NCBI GenBank assembly: GCA_031213475.1
Contig: JARUPZ010000010.1
Span: 11,269,917-11,333,916, forward strand
Length of the DNA: 64,000 bases
Reading direction: 5' to 3'
Source of the DNA: Nereocystis luetkeana
Lineage: Eukaryota; Sar; Phaeophyceae; Laminariales; Laminariaceae
The notes beneath the pieces were generated by a model. The model was not told where the DNA came from. It ran no database searches and saw only the letters and a program-made list of their open reading frames with translations. Shown here in pieces: positions 1-12,458 of the stretch (the stretch's first letter is position 1; each line of letters begins with the position of its first letter). The translations under genes and the position numbers were made by a program.

Positions 1-226
1 CCGTCTGTCTATCTGTCTGTCTGTCTGTCTGTCTTGTTTTTGTCCGTCTGTCAGACTGTCTGTCTGTCTGTCAGGCAAGCAGTCTGCCGGTCTGTATGTG
101 CGGCTGTGTGTCGGTCTGCCTGCCTGCATGTCTGTCTGCCTGTCTATCTGTCTATCTGGGTCGGCCTGTCTGTCTGCCTATCCGTCCGTCTGTCGGTCTG
201 TCTGTCTGTCTGCTCGTCTGCCTAAA
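1..226. repeat. (GTCT)n imperfect microsatellite
   Basis: GTCT tetranucleotides with scattered substitutions run from the window edge to about 226. The short Cys/Ser/Val-rich open frames here are translations of the repeat and not genes. Confidence 0.9.
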
Positions 227-393
227 AATCCGGTGTTGACTGACTCACCGTGGAACAGGGCCGGCGAAACCGATCCGGGTGTGGGTGCCCTGTGAAGTCC
301 CACGGACCTCGTGGCGTCAGCGAAAACGGCGCTCGCCCCGCCGCCCCCCCCCGCTCCCGTGGTCGGCCCTGCCGGATGGCAAGCCGCGTATTG

Positions 394-2012
394 TCAGTTG
401 CCAGCAGCGCCGCCGCCCCTGCCCGCGCCGGCTCCCGGGGGCGCCTCGCCCCTTCCTCCTCCGGCATGGCTCCGACTGAAACGCGCGGTGGACGGGGTCC
501 GTCCCGCCCCTCCTGTCGAGGCCCCACTGCTCCCGGCAGCGGCGGCCCCCTTCTGCTGCTGTGTCGGGGGGGGCGGCGGGGGGGGGGTAGTCTCCTGAGG
601 CCCCGTGTGGGCAGCAGGGGAGACCTGATCGTGAGCGAACGAGCAGGCGGCCCGGTGGCAGGACAGGCCGCGCCACGCGTATTCGCACACGCCAGCCGGC
701 GTGTCTCACGCCACCAGGCGCGCCTTGAAGGCGCGGCTCCCCTCCCCCTGGGTTGGCTCCCCCTGCTTGGGGGTCGCCTTCCAGCCTCCTGCTCTGGCCA
801 CGGGCTTGCGCTTATCGCCTCGAGCCCCCCCTGCCTTCCCCCGCGCCTGTCCCCACAAGGGGGTGCGGGAAGCGAGGCTGTTTGCAGAGCCCTCCTCGAG
901 CAGCGCTCGCACCCGCGCGAACCGTGGGGCTGCCACAGGCTCCCCGAAGCCGGGGGGGGGGGGGGCGCTGAGGTGTGCCTGCCCCAGTATCCCCGCTTGT
1001 CCGGCGAGATCGTGTGTGAACTCGTCCAGCCCCGCGTTGCTGGCGGCCAGAAGCTCCTCCCGGACGGGGCGGGGGTAGGGGGCGAGGACCATGTAGTGGA
1101 ACTGTAAGTAGCTGAGCACCATCGCGTGCACCGAAAGCAAAGCGTGCTTAAGTTCGGCAACGCGGGCCGTGCAGGTCGCCGGAGCACCCCCCATGCCGTA
1201 CTCGAGGACGTCCACGAAGGCAGCGATGAAAGTCGCAAAATGCACCTCGGCCGGCATCTGGTCAGGCGTCTCCCCTGCGGGGGCCGGGGGGAAGAAATCT
1301 TCCACCACGAAACCCGACACACACTGCAGCTGTCAGGCAACGGAGGGAGAGACGCCTGCGACGTTTTTTTGTATAAACTGTAGGAGCTCCGGAGACAGCT
1401 CGACCGCGACGCTGAAGCTCCCCCGAGCCAGGAAAAGCTTGGCCCCTGCCAGGGCCCGCCACAGCTCGGCCGCGACCCGAGCGTTGGCCTTGATGCCGGC
1501 GGCGACGGCGGCCGTCAGACGGGGGTCGACCGGCGCCGCCGGCGGTGGGGCTTCAAACGCGCCGGGGGGCCACGGCGGCGGCTGGGCCGCCGCGTGCGCA
1601 GGCCCCCCGATCGGGGCCGGGATCAGCGGGTGTAGCCCCGGGGGGTGAGGCTGCCCCTGTGCCTGTTCGATGGCAGCCAGGCGGTCGGCGCAGGCCCCCC
1701 GATCGGGGCCGGGATCGGCGGGTGTAGCCCCGGGGGGTGAGGCTGCCCCTGTGCCTGTTCGATGGCAGCCAGGGGCTCGGCGATGCCCTGCTGGCTCGCC
1801 GCGACAGCCTGTGTGCTCGCGAGCACCTGCTGTAAGATTGTGGCGAGGGGGGGGGGCTGCGCCGCCGGAGGTGCGGCCGCGAGGCCCGCGACTGGGTTCG
1901 CCGCGAGGCCCGCGACTGGTTCCGCGCCAGCCCCGGAGTCGGCCGGCATGTCGGCGATCGCGGGTGGGGCGTCGCTGCTGTCGGCGGCCCCTCCCGGGTT
2001 GGAGCTGGCCAT
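394..2012 (-). pseudogene. Gag-like protein with CCCH zinc finger, broken
   Basis: A minus-strand coding remnant starts at an ATG at 2012 and ends at a stop at 394-396. It has an Ala/Pro-rich N-terminus, a helix-rich middle (about 1560-840), a basic Lys/Arg/Gly linker (about 830-720), then Cys-x8-Cys-x4-Cys-x3-His at about 687-631, followed by a Pro/Gln/Ala tail. Capsid-like helices, a basic linker and a zinc finger in this order resemble retroelement Gag, but I recognise no specific family and a host CCCH protein is possible. It is broken by in-frame TGA codons at 1333-1335 and 706-708, and by a frameshift at a 92-bp tandem duplication (1601-1784). No pol is visible downstream, where the window runs into a GTCT array. 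Confidence 0.5.
1601..1784. repeat. 92-bp tandem duplication inside the gag-like pseudogene
   Basis: The block starting at 1601 is repeated from 1693 with a few mismatches. A length of 92 is not a multiple of three. The frame used upstream on the minus strand and the frame used downstream differ by exactly this shift. Confidence 0.85.
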
Positions 2013-2029
2013 GTCTTGTGGTGCGGCAG

Positions 2030-2980
2030 GCAGGCTCCGAATCGAGAAAGTCGATAAATTAAAATTGGCGTGCTGTCCCGTACAGCACAGCACTGCTGTT
2101 ATGATAAACTCCGTCCCCCGCCGAGCACCCACCGAGGTGTCGGCTCTGCGTTCTCCCCGTATTTCTGCTCCGACCTCCTCGTGACTGCCCTCGCTCTCGT
2201 ATGCTACAAAGGCGAGACGAGTGCGACACGAGGTGTTTGTCGGTAGAATGTTTGCACGCGGATTTCCCGTTACCCTTCGTCAACCAATAATTCGAATGCC
2301 ATTCACGCCTCCACAAACTCCGCATTCCTACGTAAAACTACAGTTTTCAAAAAGTGCGGCGGGATACAGGCCGGATGCCGGATGACAGATAGATGCGGCG
2401 AGATTCCATTAGGCGTTAGGCGTTGGCGTGATTCTGCGTGATGCCTGATGGGTGATGCGTGATGCGTGAGGCATGAACCACAGAGGAAAAGCTCTACATA
2501 CCAATGGAAGGAAGAAGACGAAATATACACATCAGCACCTGGGTATGTATTATCGTAGCATGACGTACCGTGCACCGTGCTCGATAGGATGCATAAGTTC
2601 TGAGGCCTTTACGCGAGCGAGCAACGGATGTTGGTGCGCCTGAATGATGGTACTCGTGTACTCGTACTCACAGCCTTCGCGTTCGTCGTGCCCGCTGAGG
2701 ACAAGGTGTCCGACGTGACACACAAGAATATCCGAGTTTACAGGTTTCAAAGACCAGGGAGGTATTCTGCTGGATGCCCCATTTTCGTTTCTTACGTAAT
2801 GTAAGACTTCAAGTATGGCTGCAACCAGGTCGGAGACGCACGCCTGCTGCACAAGAGCGCAAACTATGTACACTGTACACACTCGTACCGTGATATCGTG
2901 GCGTTTCCGGGGTCCGGGGACTCCTCCGCCTCCAGCCACATTTATCATGCAGTTTTCAGTCTTTCTCTTTTTGTATAATT
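2030..2980. other. Upstream flank of gag-like pseudogene; no gene seen
   Basis: No convincing coding region. 2360-2480 contains short imperfect GATGCGT-like repeats. The flank just above 2012 could include leader or LTR sequence of the gag-like element, but no paired LTR or primer binding site was found. Confidence 0.4.
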
Positions 2981-2981
2981 C

Positions 2982-3122
2982 TTCCTTCCTTCCTTCCTTC
3001 CCACCTTCCTTCCTTCCTTCCTTCCTTCCTTCCTTCCTTCCTTCCTTCCTTCCTGCCTGCCTGCCTTCCTTCCTTCCTGCCTTCCTTCCTTCCTTCCTTC
3101 CTTCCTTCCTTCCTTCCTGCCT
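2982..3122. repeat. (CCTT)n microsatellite
   Basis: About 140 bp of TTCC tetranucleotides with a few TGCC variants. It produces spurious Phe/Leu/Pro-rich frames on plus and Lys/Gly/Arg/Glu-rich frames on minus. Confidence 0.95.
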
Positions 3123-3124
3123 CC

Positions 3125-4480
3125 CTGTTGACTTGTTGGTCGTTGGATGCGTGCAAGCTGCAAAATCCGTTGCCTGTTGCCGCCCAGCTTGAGTCGGGTG
3201 GGCTCATGACTGACGAGCAGTACCTTTATCTGAGTGAGTACTTCAGCACTACGTACGCGCGTAAATTGTGTATAGAACCATTTACTTAGATCTCACTCTC
3301 TGAGCGTGCTCGGTTGTGGTACATCCCTGGCCTCTCAGAGCTCCCACTTCGAAACCGCCTCCCTTCATTACTTGCCGGACCTTTCCTGCGGGTCTTTGAT
3401 TTCTCCCTTTCTCTTGGCACTCTCGGTGTTTTCTTCCTTTTTTCTTCTTTCGTTTCGTGTGCGTGTGTGTACTCCGACTACGGCACCGCGGGTAAGCCCG
3501 GCGCCGTCGCGGGTGTCAGCGGGAGCTGGTGGGTAGACGGGGGGTTGAAAGGAGCGCGGTCGCCGCTTTCGTGGTTAGGCGTCGCGTGCGCCTCGAGACA
3601 CGAGGGATGCATGAATGGGCTCTGTTTGGCCCCCATTTGCGGTTTTTGATAGGGTACGTACGAGTTACAAGGGTCGTTCGGCATTGCAATATAATATTAA
3701 AGCGGTGCTTATTTTTGCGACCGGGCTGAAAATCACAGAGGGAAGTACCCAGTCTGAACAACAACATTGTCGAGCTGGCGAACGACGGCCACAGTGAACA
3801 CCGCGCTTAACGCGAGGCGGGCGACGGGACTGATTGTGGCAGAGAGTAAGGAAAGCTTTACCCGGACGACCGAATCGGTGGCGAAGTGGTCGCGAGAGGA
3901 GCGGGCGCCGTACGAGGCTGAGAGAGAAGCTCTGCTGTACGATTTTTTTCTTTCTTGACCGATGCAAAGTGTTTCAATCAGACAGAAAATGATTTCATGA
4001 GGGGACGGGGATTTGTTTTTCTTTCCATTTTATTCGGTTTCACTTTCATTGTTTTTGCGGTGCTGCTGTGCAGTGTTGTGCTTTCTCTTTCGTACAGCAG
4101 CAGTACATACAGCAAGCATATCAAGAGAGGAAAAGGGTTGCGGTATGTACGTACGTACGGCATGTGAGCGAGCGTAGAGGGCAGCGTACGTCCAGCAACC
4201 GCCCGCGACGCGAAGCGTATGTAACGTCCGATCTGTTTTCTCCTGAAGCATGGCGGCAGCACTCTTGGCACTATCAAGTCTCCAGTTTGCAACTACGATC
4301 GATCATGAAAACACTATATTCAATATTGGACCTCTGTTCGCTTGGGATAGTCTTTCTGATGTATTATTCCTTCCTGGGCGAGCGTAGCGGGCGGCGTAGG
4401 CCGCCTGCGGAGCGAAGCGCCTTGTATGTTCATACCACAAGACATTGCACCCCCTCTCCACTGCCTATTATATGATATAG
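3125..4480. other. Intergenic, no supported gene
   Basis: Short overlapping open frames on both strands lack coding character. A GC-rich imperfect hairpin lies at about 4377-4422 (arms GGCGG and CCGCC). Nothing else is supported. Confidence 0.4.
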
Positions 4481-4481
4481 G

Positions 4482-5210
4482 TTGGGTTGGCGTCGGTTGG
4501 CAACGACACTGTGAAACATGCCGCTCACTACGTGAGCTAGACAACCAGGGCACCGTTTTGTTTTTGGCGGTCGCCCACAGCTGGTCGTCGAGTGAGATCA
4601 TTTGTGCGAGGTAAATAATCTTTACTCCGCACAAGGGAAGTGATCGTATCACGGTAAGGCGCCCAAGAGGCAGTTACATCGTACTCCCATTGCTGTCTAT
4701 GGAAGTGCCTACACCGGAAACTAAATTGACTCATTGAAGCTGTCATCCATATGCAAGTCCGCCTCACAAGCGGTTCTTGGTAGGGTGCAGCTCACCCTTC
4801 ATGCGACTCGCCGGGCACCTCACGGCGCTTCGCGCTTGGTGCAAGCAATGTCTGCCTGGTCGGTGAAAACCCGACATGCTCCGTCCCGACATTGTAGGTA
4901 TGCCAGGGTCTATGGTCATACGACTACGGCCACGCATGATATCGAGTACATCTCTCCTATCGAGTACACCCCCCCCCCGTCCCTCCTCGCTGGGGATGTA
5001 TACACATACTCGTAGAGAAAGCTTGTGCCCTTCCGTTTTCAAGGTTTCATTGTCGCCCCTCCCCGCCCCCTTGCTCCAACACACCCCCCCTCTCAGAACT
5101 GGCCATGTAGCCCCGCCTTTACGGGGGGTGTATGCGATGGTAGCGTGTCTTCTTCCGTTTTCAGACATTCCCCCCCTCCCCCCCTCCCTCCTCCCCCTAT
5201 CTTATTTAGT
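4482..5210 (+). repeat. 729-bp tandem repeat, copy 1
   Basis: The unit begins TTGGGTTGGCGTCGG and recurs at 5211. It contains a partly open frame conserved between copies (about 4734-4960, with the string AMSAWSVK) followed by a poly-C/pyrimidine stretch. Single-base indels shift the frame between copies, so it is probably not coding now. An inverted third copy lies near 57.3 kb. Confidence 0.85.
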
Positions 5211-5945
5211 TTGGGTTGGCGTCGGTTGGCAACGACACTGTAAAACACGCCGCTGACTACGTGAGCTAGACAACCAGGGTACCGTTTTTTGTTTGTTTTT
5301 GGAGGTCGATCACAGCTGGTTGTCGAGTTAGAGCATTTGTGCGAAGTAAAGAACCTTTACTCTGCACTAGTGGAAAATATTGTATCACGTAGTGTTCAAG
5401 GTGAGGCAACCAAGAGGCAGTTACATGGTACTCCCATTGCTGTCTCTGGAATTGCCTACACCGGAAATGAAATTGACTCATTGAAGCTGTCACCCATATG
5501 CAAGTCCGCCTCACAAGCGGTTCTTAGTAGGATGAAGCTCACCCTTCATGCGACTCGCCGGGCACCTCACGGCGCTTAGCGCTTGGTGCGAGCAATGTCT
5601 GCCTGGTCGGTGAAACCCAACTTGCCCCGTCCCGACATTGTAGGGATGCGAAGGTCTATGGTCGTACGACTACAACCATGGTTAACATCGAGTACATCTC
5701 TCATACCGAGTGCACCCCCCCCCGTCCCTCCTCGCTGGGGAGGTACACATATCGTCGTAGAGGAAGCTTGTGTCATTCCGTTTTCAAGGGTTCATTGTCG
5801 CCCCTCCCCGCCCCCTTGCCCCCTTGCCCCCTCACCCCCCCCCCTCTCAGAACTGGCGATGTAGCCCCACCTTTACGGGGGATGTATGCGATGGTAGCGT
5901 GTCTTCTGCCGTTTTCAGACATTCCCCCCCTTCCCCCCGCCCTCC
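5211..5945 (+). repeat. 729-bp tandem repeat, copy 2
   Basis: Direct neighbour of copy 1 with substitutions and small indels. An open frame at 5289-5579 continues after one TAG into 5583 onwards in the same frame, giving a translation that matches copy 1 and the inverted copy at 56.8-57.3 kb. Confidence 0.85.
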
Positions 5946-6095
5946 GTCTCGAAAGGGATGCGTGGTCAATGGTGCATGACTAAGACAAGCAACAGATGAG
6001 TACGCGCTGCCCCCCCCCCTCCTTGCGGAGGATGTGCTGTAAAGCGGTAGCTCGTGCCATTCCGGTGTCAAGGGTGCACTTTCGCCGCAACCTCA
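5946..6095 (+). repeat. Partial third unit of the 729-bp repeat
   Basis: The 3' half of the unit (a GGGATG block, poly-C, then a CTTGTGCCATTCCG-like block) recurs in diverged form directly after copy 2. Confidence 0.6.
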
Positions 6096-6099
6096 CTGG

Positions 6100-8000
6100 A
6101 CATGTGGAGGTGGATTTGGTATCTGACGTTCTTGAGCTTTCCTGCCGTTCCTCCTTTTGGCGTCCCTTCATCAGCAGGCTTGGTAGCCTTAGCCTCGCAG
6201 GATATAGGTGTGGGAGTGGATTCCAAGGAGTCACACCACACCTACCTACTGCATAGTATCTCTATCTTTGAATCTGGTTATACTGCTATAGTTCGTGGAA
6301 CCGGTATTTCCCCCGATCTTCCGTATTAGCTTGCTACGCGGTCCATGAGAGTGGGCTACGCTGTTGTTGTTCTAGCTTAGACTCATCGCTAAATATCTGG
6401 TCCGTGATGACGGGACAGGCTTCAAGAACTCTGGAGTGGAAGAACACCTTAGGAAAAATCTAAAACAATACACACGAAACAGTACACATCATAACTGAAG
6501 CACATCTTACACCTCAAACACGAACAAAACGTCAAACGAGTTTCATGGTGTTGCCCAGGAAGACCTGTGAAGGTCAAGGGTTGCTGTAGGAATACGGGAA
6601 GGGCGGGGTGTTGCTTGGAAGGTCCACTTCGTAGTTGTACGTATTGGGAACAGGGGTTCAGGGCAAGGCAATCGCCGAGAGTCGAGCCCTCCCTTCAGAC
6701 TTAATTCAGATCTTCGTTCGAGCTCTACTTCGATATAACGACACTTACATGGAATAACAGCGTTCTTAGGGCCCACCTTAACGATAAAATTTCTTTATGA
6801 TACTCCGCCAATACTTTTTTCGCTTGATTTGATTTTGCATCTGATTGGTCAAAAAGTGAATCATCAATCGGGCATTTTGATATTTGATTCGAATAAAACG
6901 AATAATAACGTATTCGACAAGAAGTATTTTGGGGCTTCTTTTGCTCTTCGTGTTATTCAATTTGGGGAGTTTGCCCAACTCGACGTGGCCTGAAACCGAA
7001 GCAAGCCGCGCAATCCTGAGCCGTGTTGTCGACTGCTTCACAGGTGAGATGCACCATTACCGAGAGACAGGACAACCGGAGCAGCCGCAGCGTGAAGTCC
7101 GACGGCCCCTGGCACAGAGTAGATCATCCGCGGCGCCTCAAAAAGTTACAAGGCCGTCCCAAACCCAGTTTTTCATCCCTCTTCGCCTCGCAAACCACAC
7201 GAGCACCGACCAGGTCACGACTTCGCTCGGACGTTCGATCGCTGTATCCTCGTCGCTGCTGCCTGCATGGGGCTGCGGGCCTGCGCCAGCCACCCAAGAC
7301 GTCCCAAGAGCGATAGCCTCTTCGGCGGTGCCGGCAGAAAAAATCGGCCGCTGACCGCGGCGCCCCGGGGACGCGGGCCATCGTTCGCCTCGTTGGCTGC
7401 CCTCTGGTGTTCGTTGCCCCTTGTGCGTTGTTCGTTTCGTTTTTAACAACGCTATTCCTCGATAGGACCCAAAGGGCATTTGTTTTCACGAAGTGTTATT
7501 CAAATAAAATCTAATTATTTTTTTCCTATTCGATTATCATGAAAAAAGTTTCTCGTTAAGACGGGCCCGAGCAACCAAGCACGCAGCATTTACACCTGTT
7601 AACGACAACGCGGGACGTTGTTAGCCCATTGAGAACTGCACCCACCGACAGCTTTGGGGACAAGCGACATGGGATTAGTGCGGGAACGATTTAGTGGCAG
7701 TAAGGAGGTCTCTTAACATATTCTAGCTATTCATACTACAGAAAATCTACGCGACAGCACCTAAACAAACCGAAACTTCTGAAATCCTGGCTCCTTTTTT
7801 GCGGGAAGCATGAGGAAATAACGTTTTTCGTCGATAGTTCGAATCAAGAGTTCAGGGCGCACTCTGCCCCACCTAAGGATAGTAACGTGTCATATTTGGA
7901 GTTTGGCCCAAAATTATTTGTTTAGGTGGTGTCCTGTGCTGTAACCACGGCAGCAATTCCATACATTATTCGTTACAACGATCACTTATCATTGTGTGCG
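6100..8000. other. Intergenic, no supported gene
   Basis: The longest frame (6884-7354, plus) starts with a hydrophobic stretch but shows no recognisable domain. AT-rich blocks with ATTCGAATAAA-like words occur near 6885-6905 and 7495-7545. I see nothing that can be named. Confidence 0.35.
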
Positions 8001-8379
8001 AGCGGCTGAAAGGCCTCAAGGTTCAGTTGGATCATTGCCATTCACCTTGCGTGGGCGGCTCATGGTATGCTTCTCGTAGTCTGTAGTACGACTGTAAACT
8101 AAACTCTGGTTTACCCCTCTCCCACTCCCTCGTTCTCGGCCCCTGCCCCCTGTGCCCCCCCCGAAAAGTGCTGACTGGAAACAGAACCGTTCCAGATAAC
8201 AGAGGCGATATTACAAACGCGAGAGCATCGGAGCACCAACTTTGCTTGAGGGTGCCTGTTCCTCCGCCGCACAATAGTCACATTAATCTTTTCCAACATC
8301 AACAACCTTAGTTTCGAGCTTCTTGCAGGTTCCCCTGATATCATGTGCCAGCTACCGGAGGTGTTATAATCTTGAGAGC

Positions 8380-9070
8380 TTGAGGGGCCCTCTCTCGTTC
8401 ACAGTACAAGACACGAGCTTACCCAACAACACCTCCATAGTTTTCCTGGTGCTCCGTGCGTGTTCCCCCTCCAAAGCGTGCTGCTGGGGTATCGTACAAG
8501 GCTCAATCCACCGGAAGCATGACTACAACATCAAGAGCTCCCGAGTACCGACTGCTTGCTGGCGGGACCCTCTCTCCTCCTCAGCACAATAAGACTCGAG
8601 CTTGTCCAACAACACCAGAACAGGTTGTCTCGTGCTCCGCGACTGTTCCCCCTCCCAACACTGGTTGATGTGGTTGGTATTATAGAAGCGTGCCAGACAT
8701 TGCAGGCGTCCCTCCAAAGTTACTGGTCGGCATCATAGAACCGTGCAAGATAGCGGAGGCGTCCCCCCAAAACTATACTGGTCGGTATGACATTCTGAAT
8801 CAACCACGCCAGAGAGCGGAGGCGTGACAAAAGCGAGAGTACCCGAGCATCGACTACGGGGTTTCGAGACCCCCTCTTGCCCACAGCACAAAAAATCGAG
8901 CCTGTCCAACAAACACCCGAACAGCTTACCTCTCACCCAGCTCCTGGCCCATCTCCAAAGCATGATAGAATGCGCTAGTTATCGGAGGAGCTACAAAACG
9001 TGAGCACCACCGGCGTGCGGGACCCCGAATGAAAACTACTGTAGGTTGCACAACAGCACCACAACAGGTT
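8380..9070 (+). repeat. Diverged tandem repeat, units about 180-290 bp
   Basis: Blocks beginning near 8395, 8570, 8865 and 9020 share the order GGGACCCTCTC, CACAGCACAA, CGAGCTTGTCCAACAACACC, then TTCCCCCTCC. Similarity is loose, so this is an old array. Confidence 0.6.
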
Positions 9071-9307
9071 TGCCTCACACACACAGGTCAATCCGGCTAT
9101 TGATACCAAACATAGCATATCGATCATGGGCAAACGAAGCCAGCCAACCAGAAGAAACCTTGACCCTATACCCCTCCCCCCCCCCCTCATGAAAAACCAA
9201 AACAGCTTTGCCATACCTCACAGGCTGCTTTTTTTGTCGTATGATCGTATTAACGGACAATATTCAGCCAACGCAAAGTGAAGGTTGGCTCTACCCCATC
9301 CCGCCTT

Positions 9308-9347
9308 CATGTATATATATATAATATATATATAATATATATATATA
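9308..9347. repeat. (TA)n microsatellite
   Basis: Interrupted TATATA run of about 40 bp. Confidence 0.9.
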
Positions 9348-9984
9348 CCGATGCTCCTCTGTACCGCCACGTTTTTTTTCACCTTTTTCCCCCTGTGACA
9401 TTTTTCTTTCGCTGTCTCCAAATAAAACGGAAAAAACTACCGCCCTCGCTTTCGCGAAAATCGGCGTAATGCGGAATTTGCTCGATGCGCAAAAACTGTA
9501 CCATGTATATTTCGCACGAGTCGTACTCGTACAGGATAAACTCATAGCCGTAAACGATCCGGTCAGAACCAGGAACCAAGTGTCAAGAGTAGTAGCTGGA
9601 GTAATTAGCCGCTACCGCACTGCAGGAAGAGCTCTGCCATTTTTTTCATAGTACTCGCTCATTTTTACGTCGTCAAAGATAGTTGAGCCTGGTTCTCTCT
9701 TCTAATATGCCGGCAAGATGCTATAACTGACTACCAGGTACCTGGTAGTAGTACATCACCCTAATACCGCACCTTTTTACCATTAGTACCGCAAACAACG
9801 ACCCACACAAATTCCAAGGACATTGCCCCCAAAGACGTAGATGCCGTTCTGAAGGGGTTAGCATGCTACACGCAAGGGTAGGCTGCGCATGGTGGGTGCT
9901 CTACGGGTATCGGCTTGAAATTGGTCTATACGATTCGTACGTAGTGGTGCACTCAACGACAGGTAAACCACACCGAAAACCACG

Positions 9985-10430
9985 AAAGCTGAAGCATAGC
10001 CTAGACCCCCGACACGCTGCTAACAGCTTGGAAACAGCGGCAAATATGCAGAAAGCGCGACAAGTCATGCTGACGCGTTGTCTAGACCAACATCCCGTTG
10101 AAAACAGCTTGGAAGCAGCGACACGTAAAAAAAAATCGAAACATCAAGCTGAAGTAGACCATCAGCAAGCTGCGAATAGCTTGGAAACAGCGACAAATAT
10201 ACAGACTAACAAAACCTCAAGCTGGAGCGTAGTCTAGACCTACAGTCAAGTACGCTACAAACAGCTTCAAAACAGTGACAATATACAGAAATAGAACACC
10301 TCAGAGCATAGTCTCTACCCAGCACCACGCTGCACGTAGGTTGAAAAAACCGACAAATATGCAGAAAAATAACAACTCAAGCTGAAGCATCGTCTAGACT
10401 AACACCACAATGCAAACAACTTAAGTGCAG
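9985..10430 (+). repeat. Minisatellite, about 77-bp period, six units
   Basis: Units start near 9987, 10067, 10145, 10219, 10300 and 10379. Each has AAGCTGAAGCATAGTCTAGACC followed by AACAGCTTGGAAACAGCGAC and an A-rich stretch, with variation. The 124-residue frame at 9863-10237 passes through three units and repeats the word NSLETA, but later units are not open, so coding is unlikely. Confidence 0.75.
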
Positions 10431-10840
10431 GAACGGCAAATTCATAGCTCTTCGGCTTCCGAAAGTTTTCTACAAACAAGTTAGATGGACAGCGAGCACC
10501 AAACTCAAACTCTGCGTCTCTGCTTCTTATTCCCGCCCTTAGAGTAGTGCATGCGACACGGAGACACTCGCTGCGACGTTCTGGTAAATGCACCCTGTCT
10601 ATGTACAACGATGGACTAATACTACCTGAAACGATGATATCTGTCAAGGCTATCTCATGCTATCTGTGTCTCATGCTATCTGTGAAAACAACACCTCAAC
10701 GCGACAGTACGTGCAGATGCTCCCGTTGATATAATTCTCGAAACAAAATTCAACCAAGGTCGACGTGGAAAACGTTATCAACATTCGCCGAAAGCGCATA
10801 CCCTCAACGCCGAACGCACAATCGACACTAGCAGCAGCCT

Positions 10841-12120
10841 CCATCGGTAGTCACACCAACGCGTGGTGGGGGGTAAGCTGCCAGCCACAACACCCCCCAC
10901 CCAGACCAGTCACAACACTTCCGAAGAACACGTGTAACTGGCAACGCAAGGCGCGATATCCGAACCCCGATACTCCGCATTCTGCTGCTGTGTATCAACA
11001 GGACCTATAACAGCAACAACACAGCAGAGGTTCGCGACTAAGTTTTTGCCCGCTTCCTTTCCTCCCTTCTACACGACGGCTGTAGGTTCCAACTGTCTGC
11101 TTAATGTGCTGCCTGCTCTCTTCACCCCCTCCCTCCTCCCCTCCTTTCCCTCCTCCCGCCCCCCATCCCTCCCCACGTCCCTCTCTCCGTCCCGCACTCC
11201 CGGTTTTTAGAACCGCGCCGTTGTGCCGCGACCGGTTCTGGCGCAAACTCAACCCATATGGGGCAAAACCGAAATCGTTGAGAGCAGCAGGCTCCATCGG
11301 TAGTCACACCAACGCGCGGTAGGGGGTAAGCTGTCGGCCACAACCCCTCCCCTCCAAGACCAGTCACAACACTTGCAAACAACACGTGTGACTGGCAACG
11401 CAAGTCGCAATAATAACCGAAACCCGAAGCCCCGCGTTCAGCTGAGGCGTTCTACGATAGAGGATCACCCTAATTTTTCTGAGGCTCCTCATCTGAGGGG
11501 CTCCACACCTCACCCGAAAACTGACTTCAGCCAATATCGAATTGCGTCCCGATGAACAATCCCACGGCCCAAGCATACCAAAAAGTCATTTTTCGAAACA
11601 AGATTGGCATTCCGACGTTTTTGGGTTGAGGAGCCCCGTAATTCAGAAACAAAATCAGCGGAAATGTGCTACCTCTATCGTAGAACGCATCAGCTGCTGC
11701 GTACCCACCGGACTAACAACAGCAGCCGATGCAGCAGACCGTCGGGGCCAAGTTTTGCCCGCTTCCCTTCCCACTTGTACGACACGAGGGCTGTACGTTT
11801 CAACTGTCTGCTTCAGGTACTGCCCCTCCCCCTCACCCCTTCTTCTCCCTCCCCTCCCTCCCTCCCTCCCTCCATCCCGCTCTCACGGGTTTCCGAACCG
11901 CGCCGTTGCGCCGCGACCGGTTCCGGCATAAACTCAACGTATAGAGGGTAAAACAGAAATCGTCCAGAGCAGCAGGCTCCATCGGTAGTCACACTAACGC
12001 ATGGTAGGGGGTAAGCTGCCAGACAACCCCCCCCCCTCCCCCCACACCAGTCACAACACATGCTGACAACACGTGTAACTGTCAATACAAGTCGCGGTAA
12101 CCGAAACCCTAAACCGTCAG
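10841..12120 (+). repeat. Three-copy composite direct repeat
   Basis: A block of about 140 bp starting CTCCATCGGTAGTCACACYA occurs at 10841-10976, 11292-11437 and 11975-12118. The second and third copies are each preceded by a second module of about 240-260 bp (11030-11291 and 11742-11974) carrying a pyrimidine tract and GCGACCGGTTC. The effective period is about 690 bp. A Mutator-like MITE sits between copies 2 and 3. Confidence 0.8.
11447..11688 (+). mobile_element. Mutator-like MITE, copy 1
   Basis: A 242-bp element with perfect 17-bp terminal inverted repeats, GCGTTCTACGATAGAGG at the left and its reverse complement at the right. It has no coding capacity. The word TCAGCTG flanks both ends at slightly unequal distances (11438 and 11690), a possible imperfect target duplication. 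Related copies lie at 12459, 46323 and 60891. Confidence 0.75.
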
Positions 12121-12458
12121 CAGCAACAGCAGCAGCAGCAGCAGATATTCGGGACTAAGTATTCGTGTGCTCCCTCCCTCCTTATACAGCCCCCCCCCCC
12201 TCCTACCGCTACTTGTTGTGGCCGGCGTTTTACCTCAAGCGCTTCGCGCGAGTGCTTACGCTGACGTCGGTGGCGGGCCTCTTCCGCTTGATCGGGGCTG
12301 ACCTGTCTACGCTCCGCAGGTTCGTTTCCCGGAAGCAGGATAGGAGGAAGTAGCAGGTGTCCTTAATGAAATCGTCCGTCTCGGAGGGGTGCAGCTTTTG
12401 TAAAATATAAAACAGCAATCGACAGGGGGTGGCGAGGAAAAATCGTATATCAGAAGAG

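Noticed and set aside
222..1340. 372-residue minus ORF
   Set aside because: An alternative frame over the gag-like pseudogene; low-complexity Arg/Pro/Ser composition without the CCCH finger or capsid-like helices.
2815..3207. Phe/Leu/Pro-rich and Gly/Arg/Lys/Glu-rich proteins
   Set aside because: Translations of the (CCTT)n microsatellite.
9863..10237. 124-residue protein with repeated NSLETA
   Set aside because: Arises from the 77-bp minisatellite; the remaining units are not open in that frame.
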